Positions 31,808-42,614 of a DNA stretch of 64,000 bases are shown piece by piece (within the stretch, counting starts at the first letter, position 1; every line of letters begins with the position of its first letter). The position numbers were made by a program, and so were the translations under genes. This DNA is from Trichaptum fuscoviolaceum. Lineage: Eukaryota; Basidiomycota; Agaricomycetes; Hymenochaetales; Trichaptaceae. The DNA lies in the NCBI GenBank assembly GCA_910574455.1, contig CAJSYZ010000009.1, forward strand, positions 3,737,040 to 3,801,039, in the 5' to 3' direction. The notes under the pieces were generated by a model. That model worked only from the letters and a program-made list of their open reading frames with translations, was not told the DNA's origin and made no database searches.

Positions 31808-32525
31808 CTGTTTAGGCAATGAGGGAGAAGTTGGGTCAAATATCGCCAGAAGACATCACTCAACTTCCCGCTGGTACAAATGTTCGTTTGAGTTTGAATA
31901 TTGGTTAATTGAATTTGCTTTTTGCAGAATACAAAGAACTCGAAGCTCGCGTAGACGCGCTCAGGCAGGCACACCTCGCTTTGCTGAAGTGAGTTTCATA
32001 TCAATCTCCCAAAGTTTAGGAATACTCAGTTTGCTATGCCAGGATAACGAACGTGTACAGTTCGGAAACTTATGACTACCCAACGCAGGTCCAGGAGTCA
32101 ATTACACAGCTGTCGACGACCATTGGCCACGGAATCACCAACTTTGCGGCGCAGAACCTTAAAGGAACGAACCTGCCTGTACCTGCACCCGTCGCCAATG
32201 CTCCTCAGCAACACAAAACCTTGCCCCACGCACTTGGGCGCGCAGCAACAACCTCTGCTCAGGTTCTACAAAGCGTAGATGGGGGCCAAGATGACAAGCT
32301 CGCTAAGACGATGGGCGCGTGCGGGTGCTTGGGAGAAGGTCGGGTTGTCGGGTCATCCATCATTGTATACGTGGCCTCTGATTGCGAGTACTTTCGACTA
32401 TTTTAGATTGCGGACGCGCGTGTAGTGCAAGACGATGCAATCCAGAAACGCTTCCTCGCGCCATGGCAGGCGACCCTGACAAACTCAATCGCGGTCACGA
32501 TGAAGGCGCGTCAGTCGGTGGCCAC
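31808..32525 (+). pseudogene. Gvp36-type BAR-domain protein fragment inserted in CSE1
   Basis: The coding pieces are AMREKLGQISPEDITQLP, an intron, EYKELEARVDALRQAHLALL, another intron, ITNVYSSETYDYPTQVQESI, QLSTTIGHGITNFAAQNLKG, QQHKTLPHALGRAATTSAQV, and after an intron DAIQKRFLAPWQATLTNSI and MKARQSV. This matches the fungal BAR family that includes yeast Gvp36, a membrane-curvature protein of Golgi and endocytic vesicles. Only the N-terminal two thirds is present. Both junctions fall inside exons of CSE1, so it is a fragment, not an independent gene. Confidence 0.75.
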
Positions 32526-34165
32526 AAGCCGTCTTGAACTCGTCGTCCATCGGTGGGCTGACTGCGGAGGGAACCACGCGGCGCCCAGCTGCGGCTGATG
32601 TCCTCCGTGCACTCGTTGCTTCAGGTTTCGAGGCTGAGACGACCGTAGTTGTCTTTACGCCAATATGGAACGGACCGGAGGAATACAACAGGAAGAAGAG
32701 AGATGAAGAGAGTGGAAGAGGAAGGATGAGAGTGTGTACCTGCTCACGGCGGTGGCAACTATTGGTGCAACTGCTCAGGTGAGTGATGCAAATCGGTCGG
32801 GAGGAACAGTCAATAATTTTGAGGATCTATAGCAAGGTGTTACAAGCACAAACGCCCTTGGGATGTCGTACAGTTCTTCTCGCAACACGTGTATGAGGAC
32901 CTACAGGCCAATGAAAACTCCGTGCATCCAATTCTCCAGGTGGATGCTTTTTGTACTCCTTCCGAAATCAGGTGCGTAACTATCTTTCAATCCCACAAGA
33001 CGAGCGCTAATCAACTATGCGGCTCACAAAGGAGCAGCTCCTCATCATCCTCCTCTTCTCGTTCGTCATCTGCGCTCTCCCAACTATGTCTGCTATACGT
33101 ATGCAGCGACAACCATTGAGCGGATATTGTTCATCCAGCGCGGCTCATCCTTACTGTGCGTAACGCGATTGCTTCAGATGAATATCCTCTGATCATATAT
33201 CAATAGCTTCAACCAGGAAGATATCCGAGAGCTTGCACCTGAGATCATTAACACCTTACTCGCAAAGATTGAGGCGGGTGGGACGCCGGTGAAAGTTGCA
33301 GAAAACGATTATCTAATGAAATGTAAGTTCACTATTTTCTCGAGAATATTCGGTTCTTAATCCTATCTGTGCCACCCTCAGGTGTCATGCGTGTTATTCT
33401 GACCGTGAGGTCGGCGATAGCCTCAGAACATGAACGACTGCTACATTCGTCTCGTCGCTATCCTTGCTGCGATCTGCAAAAATCCAAGCAATCCGAACTT
33501 TGATCAATATATCTTCGAGAGTATCTCTGTTTTGATTAGGTGAGAAATCTTCAAATCAAAAAATGCAACATGTTCTGATTGTTGACTTATACAAGGTTTA
33601 CGGTCGGCTCATCGCGTCAAACACTGACAACATTCGAACAGGCTCTGTTTGGCCCATTTACAATCATTCTACAGCAGGACATCGATCGTGAGTAGCCTTC
33701 CTTTTCCCACCTACCAAAACTGACCACTCATCTACACAGAATTCATTCCGTATATCTTCCGAAACTACTCGCAGATGCTCGAGCTCCACGACGGCGATGT
33801 TCCTCCCGATTACCGCTTCATCCTCCCCTTCCTCCTCCAGCCCGCCTCTTGGGCACAAAAAGGCTCTATTCCCGCCCTCGCCCGCCTCGATGCCGTGCAA
33901 TTGGCGCAAACCAGCCAGTTCACGGCCATCCTGGCCGTCGTGCAACAGAAACTCATCCCGACACGTGTCAACGATGCATGGGGCTTCGAGCTGCTGCAGA
34001 GTGTCGAGAGGTACATATCGAGCGCGACGTTGAAGCCGCTAATGAAGAGTGTGGTGATGTTGCACTTGACAGACGGCCCGGACGGACGCATATGTCTATG
34101 ACCTAGTTTACTTTTTTGCATTCATCATGGCAAACCCAGTGGACGGTATCAGCAACCGTAGGATG
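32526..34165 (+). pseudogene. CSE1: CSE1 pseudogene, copy 2, C-terminal part
   Basis: It resumes at GGLTAEGTTRRPAAADVLRA and continues with an intron at 32778-32833 homologous to the one in copy 1, HVYEDLQANENSVHPILQVD, LAPEIINTLLAKIEAGGTP, NPSNPNFDQYIFESIS, TFEQALFGPFTIILQQDIDQ, PASWAQKGSIPALARLDA and LKPLMKSVVMLHLTDG. After one shift it reads YVYDLVYFFAFIMANPVDG and then ends. The last part of the family's C terminus is missing. Several single-base shifts are present. Compared with copy 1 it extends much further 3'. Confidence 0.85.
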
Positions 34166-34272
34166 CCTCCCTTCCATTCATAAAATAAATACCACAAATT
34201 ATAATCATTATCACATATATATCATATATAAAATTTCAATATATTCTCAATCTAATGAAATAATCCAAACCT

Positions 34273-34302
34273 GGGTAGCGGGCTCTGCTGTGCACCCACA
34301 GC
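34273..34302 (+). repeat. 3' terminal inverted motif and hairpin of unit C
   Basis: GGGTAGCGGGCTCT is followed by GCTGTGCACCCACAGC, a six-pair stem with a four-base loop. Confidence 0.75.
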
Positions 34303-34559
34303 GTTCGCAATTATTAACAACTTGAAGAGTGGGAACGTGGAGGCTATTCGGTAACCGTGCCATGACCTCCGGAACTTCAAGTTCTTCAAGTTGCCGGTGA
34401 GACCCGGAACACCGCTGCTATCTTCATCCACCCGACATTGCTCTTCACCACTTCACCTCCTCTGTAAATATTCTTCAAAGAGAGGGTATGTAGCTGAATG
34501 GCTGAAATGACAAAAGACAATCCCTAGAGCGGTTCACGTTACAGGTGGCGGAAGAGCTT

Positions 34560-35262
34560 CCGAGTCCGGCAATCGCCCGAGACGGGCTTTAAAGTTGATT
34601 CAGACTCCGCAACTACGTGCACGACCGTCTGCGATCGTTTTCTTGTGCGATGTTCCCTTCAACAGCCCGCTCTCACATTTGAGGAGCATGGTGATATTGG
34701 TTCGTTGGTTCGAAATCTGAGGGTCGCTACGTTGAGCGCGATGATGCTGCGGGGACGGAATTTCGGGGCGTTTTGTGCTTTCAACTTGAATGACCTACTC
34801 TTGTTCTGCAGGGAAATGGTTTGTATTCCTTGCTACCGACTTATGACCGGTGTCGCTGGAGATGCACTAAACAGACAAACCAAGTTGAGTCCATCAATCC
34901 GCTTACCTTCGTTGTCTCACTCAGGTCCTGATATGGCCCTGCAGCCATTTGTATGTGTAGTATGTCGGTCAGCGAGCCACTCCGAAGACTTTTGTTAGAT
35001 TGATATTATTGGCATCGACGCGGTTGAAGTAGGATGGCCAACCCGGGAAGTATGGCCCAGTTATATCATACTTCAGTTGAACAACACCATCACCCGCTGC
35101 CAATGAATCAAGTAAGTTAGCTCCTCACTTTTCAGTGATTGACTCGTTCAAAGCCTTTCAGTCCGACGCTGCCGCTGACAATCGCTTCAATATATCGCAC
35201 TGAATCCTACCTGTAAGTCGATCTTGCTAGTCATCTACTACATTGCTTCGTCACCTAAAGGA
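34560..35262. repeat. mosaic repeat, segments a and b, copy 3 (no captured DNA)
   Basis: Segment a (34640-34995) matches 880-1910 and segment b (35010-35262) matches 25600-25863, here joined with almost nothing between them. It contains the unoccupied MITE target GGTGTCGC at 34849-34856. Confidence 0.7.
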
Positions 35263-35461
35263 TGCAGAATCTCAAGCCCAAAATATCATTCACAAATGTC
35301 ATCTCAGGTGTCGTCATACTACATTAGACAAAGGAAACATCATAAAATCGATTCTAGTGCTTCATGTGCACGATCTGCAAGTGGCGCGTCTGCTATTGGA
35401 TCACGAATTAATTCTGCAAAGTAACCTTGGTGAATGAAAGAAGGCATACCTTAGTTTCTCT

Positions 35462-37050
35462 TCATTCACTGCTCTCAACCTCGACTGCTGCTGGCGATTT
35501 CTTGTTCATCTCTTCCTCAGCCGGTCGATCATTGCGTGTGACGGCGTCGTCTTCTCTTCCAGGGATCTCGGGCTCGTGGCTCGAACCGCTTGGTGTAGAA
35601 TCTACGACTTCTGGTCCTCCTGTTATCGCGGCCGGTGGTGGATGTTCGTCGGATGGGGAAGTTTCATCGATCGGTTGCCGTCGGAATTCCGGCTCAGTGC
35701 CTGGCTGTCTAGTATCCACAGCTACAAGCCCGGCTTGTGGTACAGATGTGTTGACCATACTCCCGTGTGGCGATCCGGATACACTACCGTGTTTGTTTCG
35801 ATTTTCGCTCCTCGATTGCGAACGTGGAGAATCATCAACGTTGCGCTCGGGCGATGGATATGCTTCGGCCCGACATTCGGCCCGACCTCCGGCCCTGTCC
35901 GCTTCACGTACTAAATTTAACACGGGCGTCACCTTCTGATTGAACTCCTCGTAGAGCTTAGGATAACCCCAGAGGAGGTTTTCCTTGAGATGTCGTTCTA
36001 AATCCTCCTTGTCGCTGCGATTCATCAATACAGAATACACAAAACACTTTAGAGTATGATCCTTACTATCCGTTCTTCCAGTTGTCAGTAACATTCATGA
36101 ATATTTGCACAAGGTCCCCTTCTCCGAACCGTCTTCGGAGGGAGTCGCAATATCGATTCTTTACTTTCTCAGCTTGAGTTTCCAAAGGTAACCCATCCTG
36201 AGTTTTCTCTGCTGCTTCAGGCGTACTGTTTTCTCCTAGCTCGATGTCGCCTAGTCGTTGACCTTCCTGAGAGGATCGGGTACCAGTCCTCAGGAAAAAG
36301 TGACTAAAATTCAAAAGGCACCTCTTCACCCTCAGAGCGCATTTCTTGGTCGAGACTCCAATATGGCGGATGAGCTTTGAAAGAAGGTATGGGTCTGACC
36401 AGGCACGATCCTCAAGCAACAAGGTGTAATTAAGCAGTGCTACACGTTTATCCACCCCGAATGCCCTTAAAACCCATCGTCAGCTGATCTTGGACATTGC
36501 TAAAGAAAGCGGAGATACCAATATATGTTCCGGAGGAGATGTAACCAGTACACCCTAGACTTGTCATTATGTTGTTTCATAGTTGTCCCAATCCATTTCA
36601 AGATCGTCCAGTTCCATTTCGCAACTATTTTTATGCCTTCCCCGAACCATTTCGTGACTACCCTGATCCATTTTGTGTTCTTGAAAATCCATCTTGCCCA
36701 CCGGGATTCATGTTTCAGTTGGTAGATGAACCAAGCTGTGACCGACAGGATGCACATGCTATGCAACCCTGTGAAGACATTTGTAGCGATCGAGACAAAC
36801 TGCGGCTAAGACGTACTGAGAGACATCATTCATGAAGGGAAGGTGATCAATGCAACGAACCTGCACGGACCAATAAGCAAAGAGATTTAGACCAACGACG
36901 AAAGAGACAGCGGCCACGATTAAAAAGACCATAGGCGCCTTATCAAGCCAGAACCGAATCAATATAGGTGTTGCACGCGGTGAATAATACCTTTGAAAGC
37001 AACATCAATACGAGGACAAAATGCCGTCTGATATAAGCCACCTACACAGA
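35462..37050 (-). CDS. hypothetical two-TM protein with disordered tail
   Basis: Reading leftward: GGLYQTAFCPRIDVAFK (about 37025-36980), then (possible one-base shift) YYSPRATPILIRFWLDKAP and a TM helix MVFLIVAAVSFVVGLNLFAY. An intron (about 36862-36803) follows, then FVSIATNVFTGLHS and a second TM helix MCILSVTAWFIYQL, then Lys/Trp-rich amphipathic sequence. Later exons encode LLSKLIRHIGVSTKKC (about 36380) and, after an intron, LERHLKENLLWGYPKLYEEF and an acidic Ser/Pro-rich tail ending at 35462. The layout resembles a mushroom family of two-helix membrane proteins of unknown function. One apparent frame break near 36978 leaves it open whether the gene is intact. Confidence 0.55.
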
Positions 37051-37079
37051 GAGCAACCTCAGGAGTTACATTATAATGT

Positions 37080-37205
37080 ATGCGACTTTTAACGTAGTTA
37101 CATTTAAATGCATTTAAATGGATGAGCTAATCAAATAAACATATGAACAACTGTAAATGCTCAAGACCCTTCATTTAAATGCATGCCCTTCATTTAAATG
37201 CATGC
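37080..37205. repeat. CATTTAAATGCAT-type palindromic motifs
   Basis: At least three copies of the self-complementary CATTTAAATG, several followed by CAT, lie in an AT-rich stretch between the gene on the left and the tRNA-like segment. Confidence 0.5.
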
Positions 37206-37248
37206 GCTCACGTGAATGCTATAATGCAATGAGATATAAAATAATTTG

Positions 37249-37323
37249 ACCAGAACGGAATTCGAACATGGAACTCAAATCAGACTTTAACAACACTCAA
37301 GACCGCTAGACCACGAAGACTTA
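37249..37323 (-). other. tRNA-like / SINE-head segment with A and B boxes
   Basis: On the minus strand TGGTCTAGCGG (37302-37312) fits the RNA polymerase III A box and GTTCGAATTCC (37257-37267) the B box, at tRNA-like spacing. The acceptor and T stems do not pair well, so a functional tRNA is unlikely. A degenerate tRNA or the head of a SINE fits better. Confidence 0.35.
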
Positions 37324-37509
37324 TAACATTTTAATACATTTGTTTTACATATCCCAAACTTACATCACAAATCTCCATTTCATCACAAGAATTGGACAAC
37401 CAAATCACTCCAGAATTTTGCCCAACCAATTATCATTACAGCTTCCTTCACGGAAGAATTTTCTATTTAATACATCTACAACTAATTCAACTGGGTCACC
37501 GGAGAGGCA

Positions 37510-38330
37510 AGCTGCCTGGCATGCTTTGAGCTATCTCCCGACAACCAACAGCCTCATCAAGCAGGGCATGTCGAGCCCAGAGCAGAATCGATGACACCGC
37601 TCATGCTGCAGGTCTGTGCTGCAGCAGCGGGTGCGGGTGCCTCGAGCAAAGAGAGGGGGAAGAGAGGGTGAGGAGAGGGCGGGGAGACCGGGTGTCCGAC
37701 GGCGGGCACTGAGGGGTTGCGCCCGTGGAAGTTGGCTGACGACGTGTACTGCTTGTGGAACGGCATCATGAGTGCGGACAACAGAGAATGTTGCGGATGC
37801 TGGACGAGCAGCATGTCGAGGGCGATAAATGAAATCGACAGATGGGTCAGCGGCGATCTGATGAAGAAGCAAATAAAATATGTACCAGTAGACCGTTTCA
37901 ACCTCTGCAGTACGAGATTCCAGCTCAATCTTCGCCGCGCAGCATTTTTCGCTCTACTCACAGCCTTATGCAGCCTTGCGGTCGACCGCGCGGGCGAGGG
38001 ACTTGCAGACAGTTTCAGAGCGCAGACTCGTGTCCGACGCTCCGTTGACGAGCGCGCAGTTGGCGAGGTGGCGGCCATAGGAATCAAGGCAATCATCGTA
38101 GTAGGCGGCTTCGAGAGTTTCGAGTATAACTTCCATAGGAGGCTTCGAGAGAGTGGTAGATAGTAGGTAGTGAGCAGAAGGAATGGTACATCGTTGCGTT
38201 CGTCGTTCGTTGCAAGTGAGAGCACGTGATTGAGCGGCTAGTAGTACCGATATTGATCGTGGGAAATATGTATCTGAGCACGGGTGTATCCGGATCCGCG
38301 GCTTTTGACGCATACATGGAGGGATTTTAC
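37510..38330 (-). CDS. possible hypothetical gene, decayed
   Basis: The minus strand has an ATG near 38138 starting MEVILETLEAAYYDDCLDSY and GRHLANCALVNGASD, which ends at a TAA near 37966. A shifted frame (RRRLSWNLVLQRLKRSTGTY) and a later Pro-rich stretch follow. I recognise no family. It may be a short Cys-containing protein or a relic. Confidence 0.25.
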
Positions 38331-38439
38331 TGCGTGAAGTGCATAGATAACAATAATAAATATGATATAGATAACAATAACATTTATAGAACATGATATT
38401 AAACTGATTTCTTAGGCTTATTAAGGCTAAGAATGTGTT

Positions 38440-39820
38440 CCAGCTATTGCTAGCAATTAGTAAGTTCTGGAGAACCCGCAGGTAACGAATGCGCACCTCA
38501 CGCTCACTTCGACCGGACAGAGGAGTGTATTTCACAGGGAGATTTAGCTTCTTGAACTTAATTCGGGCCTGTGTAGCTAGCGCCGTGTAGTGAGCCACTT
38601 TCGATAGGGCAAAAGACTCCGGACCGAACATCTTGCATTCGGATTTTTCTTCCGCTGTTCTTGTCCACACGGCACTCAGGAAGTCGAATCCCCTGATCAG
38701 CCGTCGAAGCTCTTCCTCTAAGAGCTCAGCTTCTTCACACCACCTGTCTCTTACGGCGCGAGCGTGGAACCAGAGTACTCGGGCGTCTGTCTAAGATAAG
38801 CTTCGGGTTTTCATAATCAATTTCTAATGCATACCTTCTAGTGCCCAGTCTTCAGGCTCATGGTTCGCACCACCCGTATTGACTGTCCACAACCACCCAA
38901 GTGCTTGTCCGCCTTGTCCCAGCGCCGGGACGTGAGTGGTCGAAGGTCTGTACAAGTCTTGTTTCGTAAGGACCCGGAATCGCTTGTCCTCTGACGACAA
39001 CCCAAGCACAAGCATCTTCGCGCGCACAACATTATATTCATCGAACCAGAAATCTTGTTCCTTCCTAACATTGGATAAAGCAGAAGACCCACGCGTCGCG
39101 TTCCGGACCCGCTCTTTCACATGTTTATTTTGAGCATTGATTGCCCGATATCTGAGCGTCGCAGATTTATTAGCCTGGATCACATCACATGCGTCTCCCT
39201 CTCTGAGAGTGAGCTCGTACTTTGCTATCTTGAGTAGTCCGAATTTAGTACGCTCCTCAATAGTGAGGTCAGATGGTAAATAGAGAATGGCATCCTGCGC
39301 GGATCCCGATAGATCTTTCTCATCCAGAAAATCGCTCATTTGGGGGACAAGCGCACGGTACTGATTCCTCCAGGTGTCAATAGACTGCTCAAGGTCGTCC
39401 TCGGTAGGAAGGGTAGCATTCTCAAGAGCTACGCCTTTCTTTAGTTGGTGTCTATGCGTCGTCGATTAGCGCATGATTGATAAGAGCGGCCATGACGACT
39501 TACTGCTTTCGTTGAATGTTCAACGCCGATTCCAGCAGTACCGCTATCTTTCCTTTCAACCCCATATCCGCACGTCCACTAGCATGTACAGTCAAGCTCC
39601 TAAGGCTTGCGTCCTTGTTTGCCACTGTCGAGAGTCTTAACAGATGTCTTACTTGCATGAATCACGACTTACAAGTTAGTTTTGAACGGTACGGACTCTC
39701 CCATTGCTTTGTCTTGGTATTGAATGATGGCGATATAGACATCTTACTCCATTCATCCACGATTTCTTGACCAAATTTGTCCCGAGCCGTTCAGTCCTGC
39801 CAGCTAAAATGAAGCTTCAA
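38440..39820 (-). pseudogene. KDZ transposase, C-terminal part (beyond palindrome)
   Basis: This continues the KDZ gene of 42.6-45.0 kb across the palindrome. Pieces in order: FGQEIVDEWSKMSISPSFNT and WESPYRSKLT (about 39790-39690), then exons to MSDFLDEKDL. Then DLTIEERTKFGLLKIAKYEL, LREGDACDVIQANKSATLRY, LGLSSEDKRFRVLTKQDL and ALGWLWTVNTGG (39339-38830). Finally there is a helical tail KSECKMFGPESFALSKVAHY (about 38645). These are the C-terminal elements seen in mushroom KDZ proteins. Short introns interrupt it. Confidence 0.8.
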
Positions 39821-39860
39821 GTGTGAGCAATGCTCACTGGCTGTACTACAGAGTGATGTT

Positions 39861-42597
39861 CACTATATGAACAATTACTCAAGTCAAATACGACATGGGT
39901 GATCATCAGCAGTGAGTGAAAGTCAAAAGTGAGCTTGAAGCGGTGCTCACCTCTGAAGCTCACTTTGCCCCCTCCTATAGAGGGTAGTATACAGCTGTAG
40001 TTATACTATAATATAACAAATGTCTATTTAATAATTGAGCATACCCACCGCTTTTTTGAGCTAATTATAGTACTCAGACACTGCTGATTGACAGTATGCT
40101 GTAATAATTTAGAATTTCATAAATTCCATCCATTTTGAGATATGAGGCACATCAGGGTCCAGGACCCTGAGGTCTGGCAGGTTCCAGGTCACTTGGTGCC
40201 TGCTGCCGCTTTAGGGGGTCGTGGGAATAAATTCAAATTAGCCTTTGCAGGCCCTACAGGCCTTTAAAAATAGCGCAAAAATAGCCAAAAAATCAGAAAA
40301 ATATTCCTGGACACTGCCGCTTCGCCCTAGCGTGGGAACTACGCTTCTGGGCGACCATATTAGGCTACCAGGGTGCTCTGGGCCTTCCTGGGCCCTTCCA
40401 AAAGCGGTAAAAATCATCATAAAATAGATAATTATATTCATTTGCCCCTGCATATATGCAGGCTTCCCCTGGGCCTACCAGCAGCAAATAAAATGCACTA
40501 AAATCAGAATATATTGGGAGAAGTATATCTAAGTTGAACTAGATGGCTATATATAGAAATACTAGCTGGGAACATGTGTAGAATAGCAGAACATGTTCTA
40601 TTTTTAATACATAGCAAATGGGGCTCATTGCACCACATTGGGGTACCTCCGGAATGCAAATTCTGATGGGAATCCAATGGTGCATACTAGACGAGCTGAA
40701 ACGGGCTTTTACGGCGCCAAAATACGCATTTTTCATTTTGTTACAGATTATTCTTTTATTTAAATGTTATTTTTGTTACAGCACTTTTACTGCACGTAAT
40801 GGCACGTATAGATAGCCGAAATGGTAGAGAATGAAGAGGGGAACAATAATATGAGCTTAGAATAACTATGCGGTGGCTATATATAGCTGTAGCACACCAA
40901 CTTGTTTTGGAGTGTATGCAATTATTGTATCTCTCTCATATACATATACACACAGTATTTACGTGTGCTAATAGGTTTGAATAGCTCTTTATATATGCCT
41001 TTTATGCTGTACAAAGTTTCACGGCAATTGGAGCTCATTCTGAATTGATATAAGGCATGTAATTTTCGGAAAGAATGGTTAATTTTAATTTATCGGGAGA
41101 GTTATAGGTCAGGCACAGAGTGCCAAACATTCACTATAAGTATCCTTAACATAATCCAATAGCATGTTTGGGATGCAGGTGGAAACTGTAAGTTATATGT
41201 GTTTCTCACATAACATGTATATTCTGATCTCACACATAGCATATTACCCTACAATGTTGGATATGACTTCCCCATTCCAATGACATCCCAAACATGCAAT
41301 TGGATTATGTTAAGGATACTTATAGTGAATGTTTGACACTCTGTGCCTGACCTATAACTCTCCCGATAAATTAAAATTAACCATTCTTTCCGAAAATTAC
41401 ATGCCTTATATCAATTCAGAATGAGCTCCAATTGCCGTAAAACTTTGTACAGCATAAAAGGCATATATAAAGAGCTATTCAAACCTATTAGCACACGTAA
41501 ATACTGTGTGTATATGTATATGAGAGAGATACAATAATTGCATACACTCCAAAACAAGTTGGTGTGCTACAGCTATATATAGCCACCGATAGTTATTCTA
41601 AGCTCATATTATTGTTCCCCTCTTCATTCTCTACCATTTCGGCTATCTATACGTGCCATTACGTGCAGTAAAAGTGCTGTAACAAAAATAACATTTAAAT
41701 AAAAGAATAATCTGTAACAAAATGAAAAATGCGTATTTTGGCGCCGTAAAAGCCCGTTTCAGCTCGTCTAGTATGCACCATTGGATTCCCATCAGAATTT
41801 GCATTCCGGAGGTACCCCAATGTGGTGCAATGAGCCCCATTTGCTATGTATTAAAAATAGAACATGTTCTGCTATTCTACACATGTTCCCAGCTAGTATT
41901 TCTATATATAGCCATCTAGTTCAACTTAGATATACTTCTCCCAATATATTCTGATTTTAGTGCATTTTATTTGCTGCTGGTAGGCCCAGGGGAAGCCTGC
42001 ATATATGCAGGGGCAAATGAATATAATTATCTATTTTATGATGATTTTTACCGCTTTTGGAAGGGCCCAGGAAGGCCCAGAGCACCCTGGTAGCCTAATA
42101 TGGTCGCCCAGAAGCGTAGTTCCCACGCTAGGGCGAAGCGGCAGTGTCCAGGAATATTTTTCTGATTTTTTGGCTATTTTTGCGCTATTTTTAAAGGCCT
42201 GTAGGGCCTGCAAAGGCTAATTTGAATTTATTCCCACAACCCCCTAAAGCGGCAGCAGGCACCAAGTGACCTGGAACCTGCCAGACCTCAGGGTCCTGGA
42301 CCCTGATGTGCCTCATATCTCAAAATGGATGGAATTTATGAAATTCTAAATTATTACAGCATACTGTCAATCAGCAGTGTCTGAGTACTATAATTAGCTC
42401 AAAAAAGCGGTGGGTATGCTCAATTATTAAATAGACATTTGTTATATTATAGTATAACTACAGCTGTATACTACCCTCTATAGGAGGGGGCAAAGTGAGC
42501 TTCAGAGGTGAGCACCGCTTCAAGCTCACTTTTGACTTTCACTCACTGCTGATGATCACCCATGTCGTATTTGACTTGAGTAATTGTTCATATAGTG
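39861..42597. mobile_element. 2.7-kb near-perfect palindrome (foldback-like element)
   Basis: The arms 39861-41176 and 41284-42597 (about 1.3 kb each) are reverse complements with only scattered differences. They surround a 107-bp spacer. The outer ends contain several GTGAGC/GCTCAC pairs, and weaker similarity extends outward to about 39820 and 42615. Each arm carries the same 60-, 65- and 71-codon open frames in opposite orientation, an expected by-product. It interrupts the KDZ transposase gene between ARKAFNESD and FGQEIVDEW. No target duplication was securely identified. It encodes no recognisable transposase. Confidence 0.85.
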
Positions 42598-42614
42598 AGC
42601 TTCATTTCTGCTGG

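Larger units (their letters stand above)
31106..34310 (+). mobile_element. Helitron-like unit C, carrying CSE1/BAR chimera
   Basis: It starts TCCCGCTACACCCTAGCGGG, a perfect 7-bp hairpin. The 3' end has GGGTAGCGGG (34273-34282), CTCT and the hairpin GCTGTG-CACC-CACAGC (34287-34302). The bases after the hairpin differ from units A and B, so the exact end is uncertain. It holds a nearly full-length but chimeric CSE1 pseudogene with a BAR-protein insert. Confidence 0.55.

Noticed and set aside
29224..34165. A single functional CSE1 gene with unusual introns
   Set aside because: The 5' half is present twice, BAR-protein exons sit in the middle, and stops and shifts occur in many exons.
27471..34310. 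Three Pack-MULE or other DDE-type TIR elements
   Set aside because: The inverted copy of the 5' end lies inside the 3' end before a hairpin, not at the tip, and no 8-11 bp target duplications flank the units.
35462..35939. Plus-strand 170-codon Ser/Gly-rich frame
   Set aside because: It is antisense to the acidic tail exon of the minus-strand membrane protein gene, which has consistent splicing and a plausible domain order.
37249..37323. A functional tRNA gene
   Set aside because: The boxes fit, but the acceptor and T stems do not pair.
40238..42220. Duplicated small genes (60, 65 and 71 codons) in both orientations
   Set aside because: They are mirror copies forced by the palindrome and show no protein-like features.
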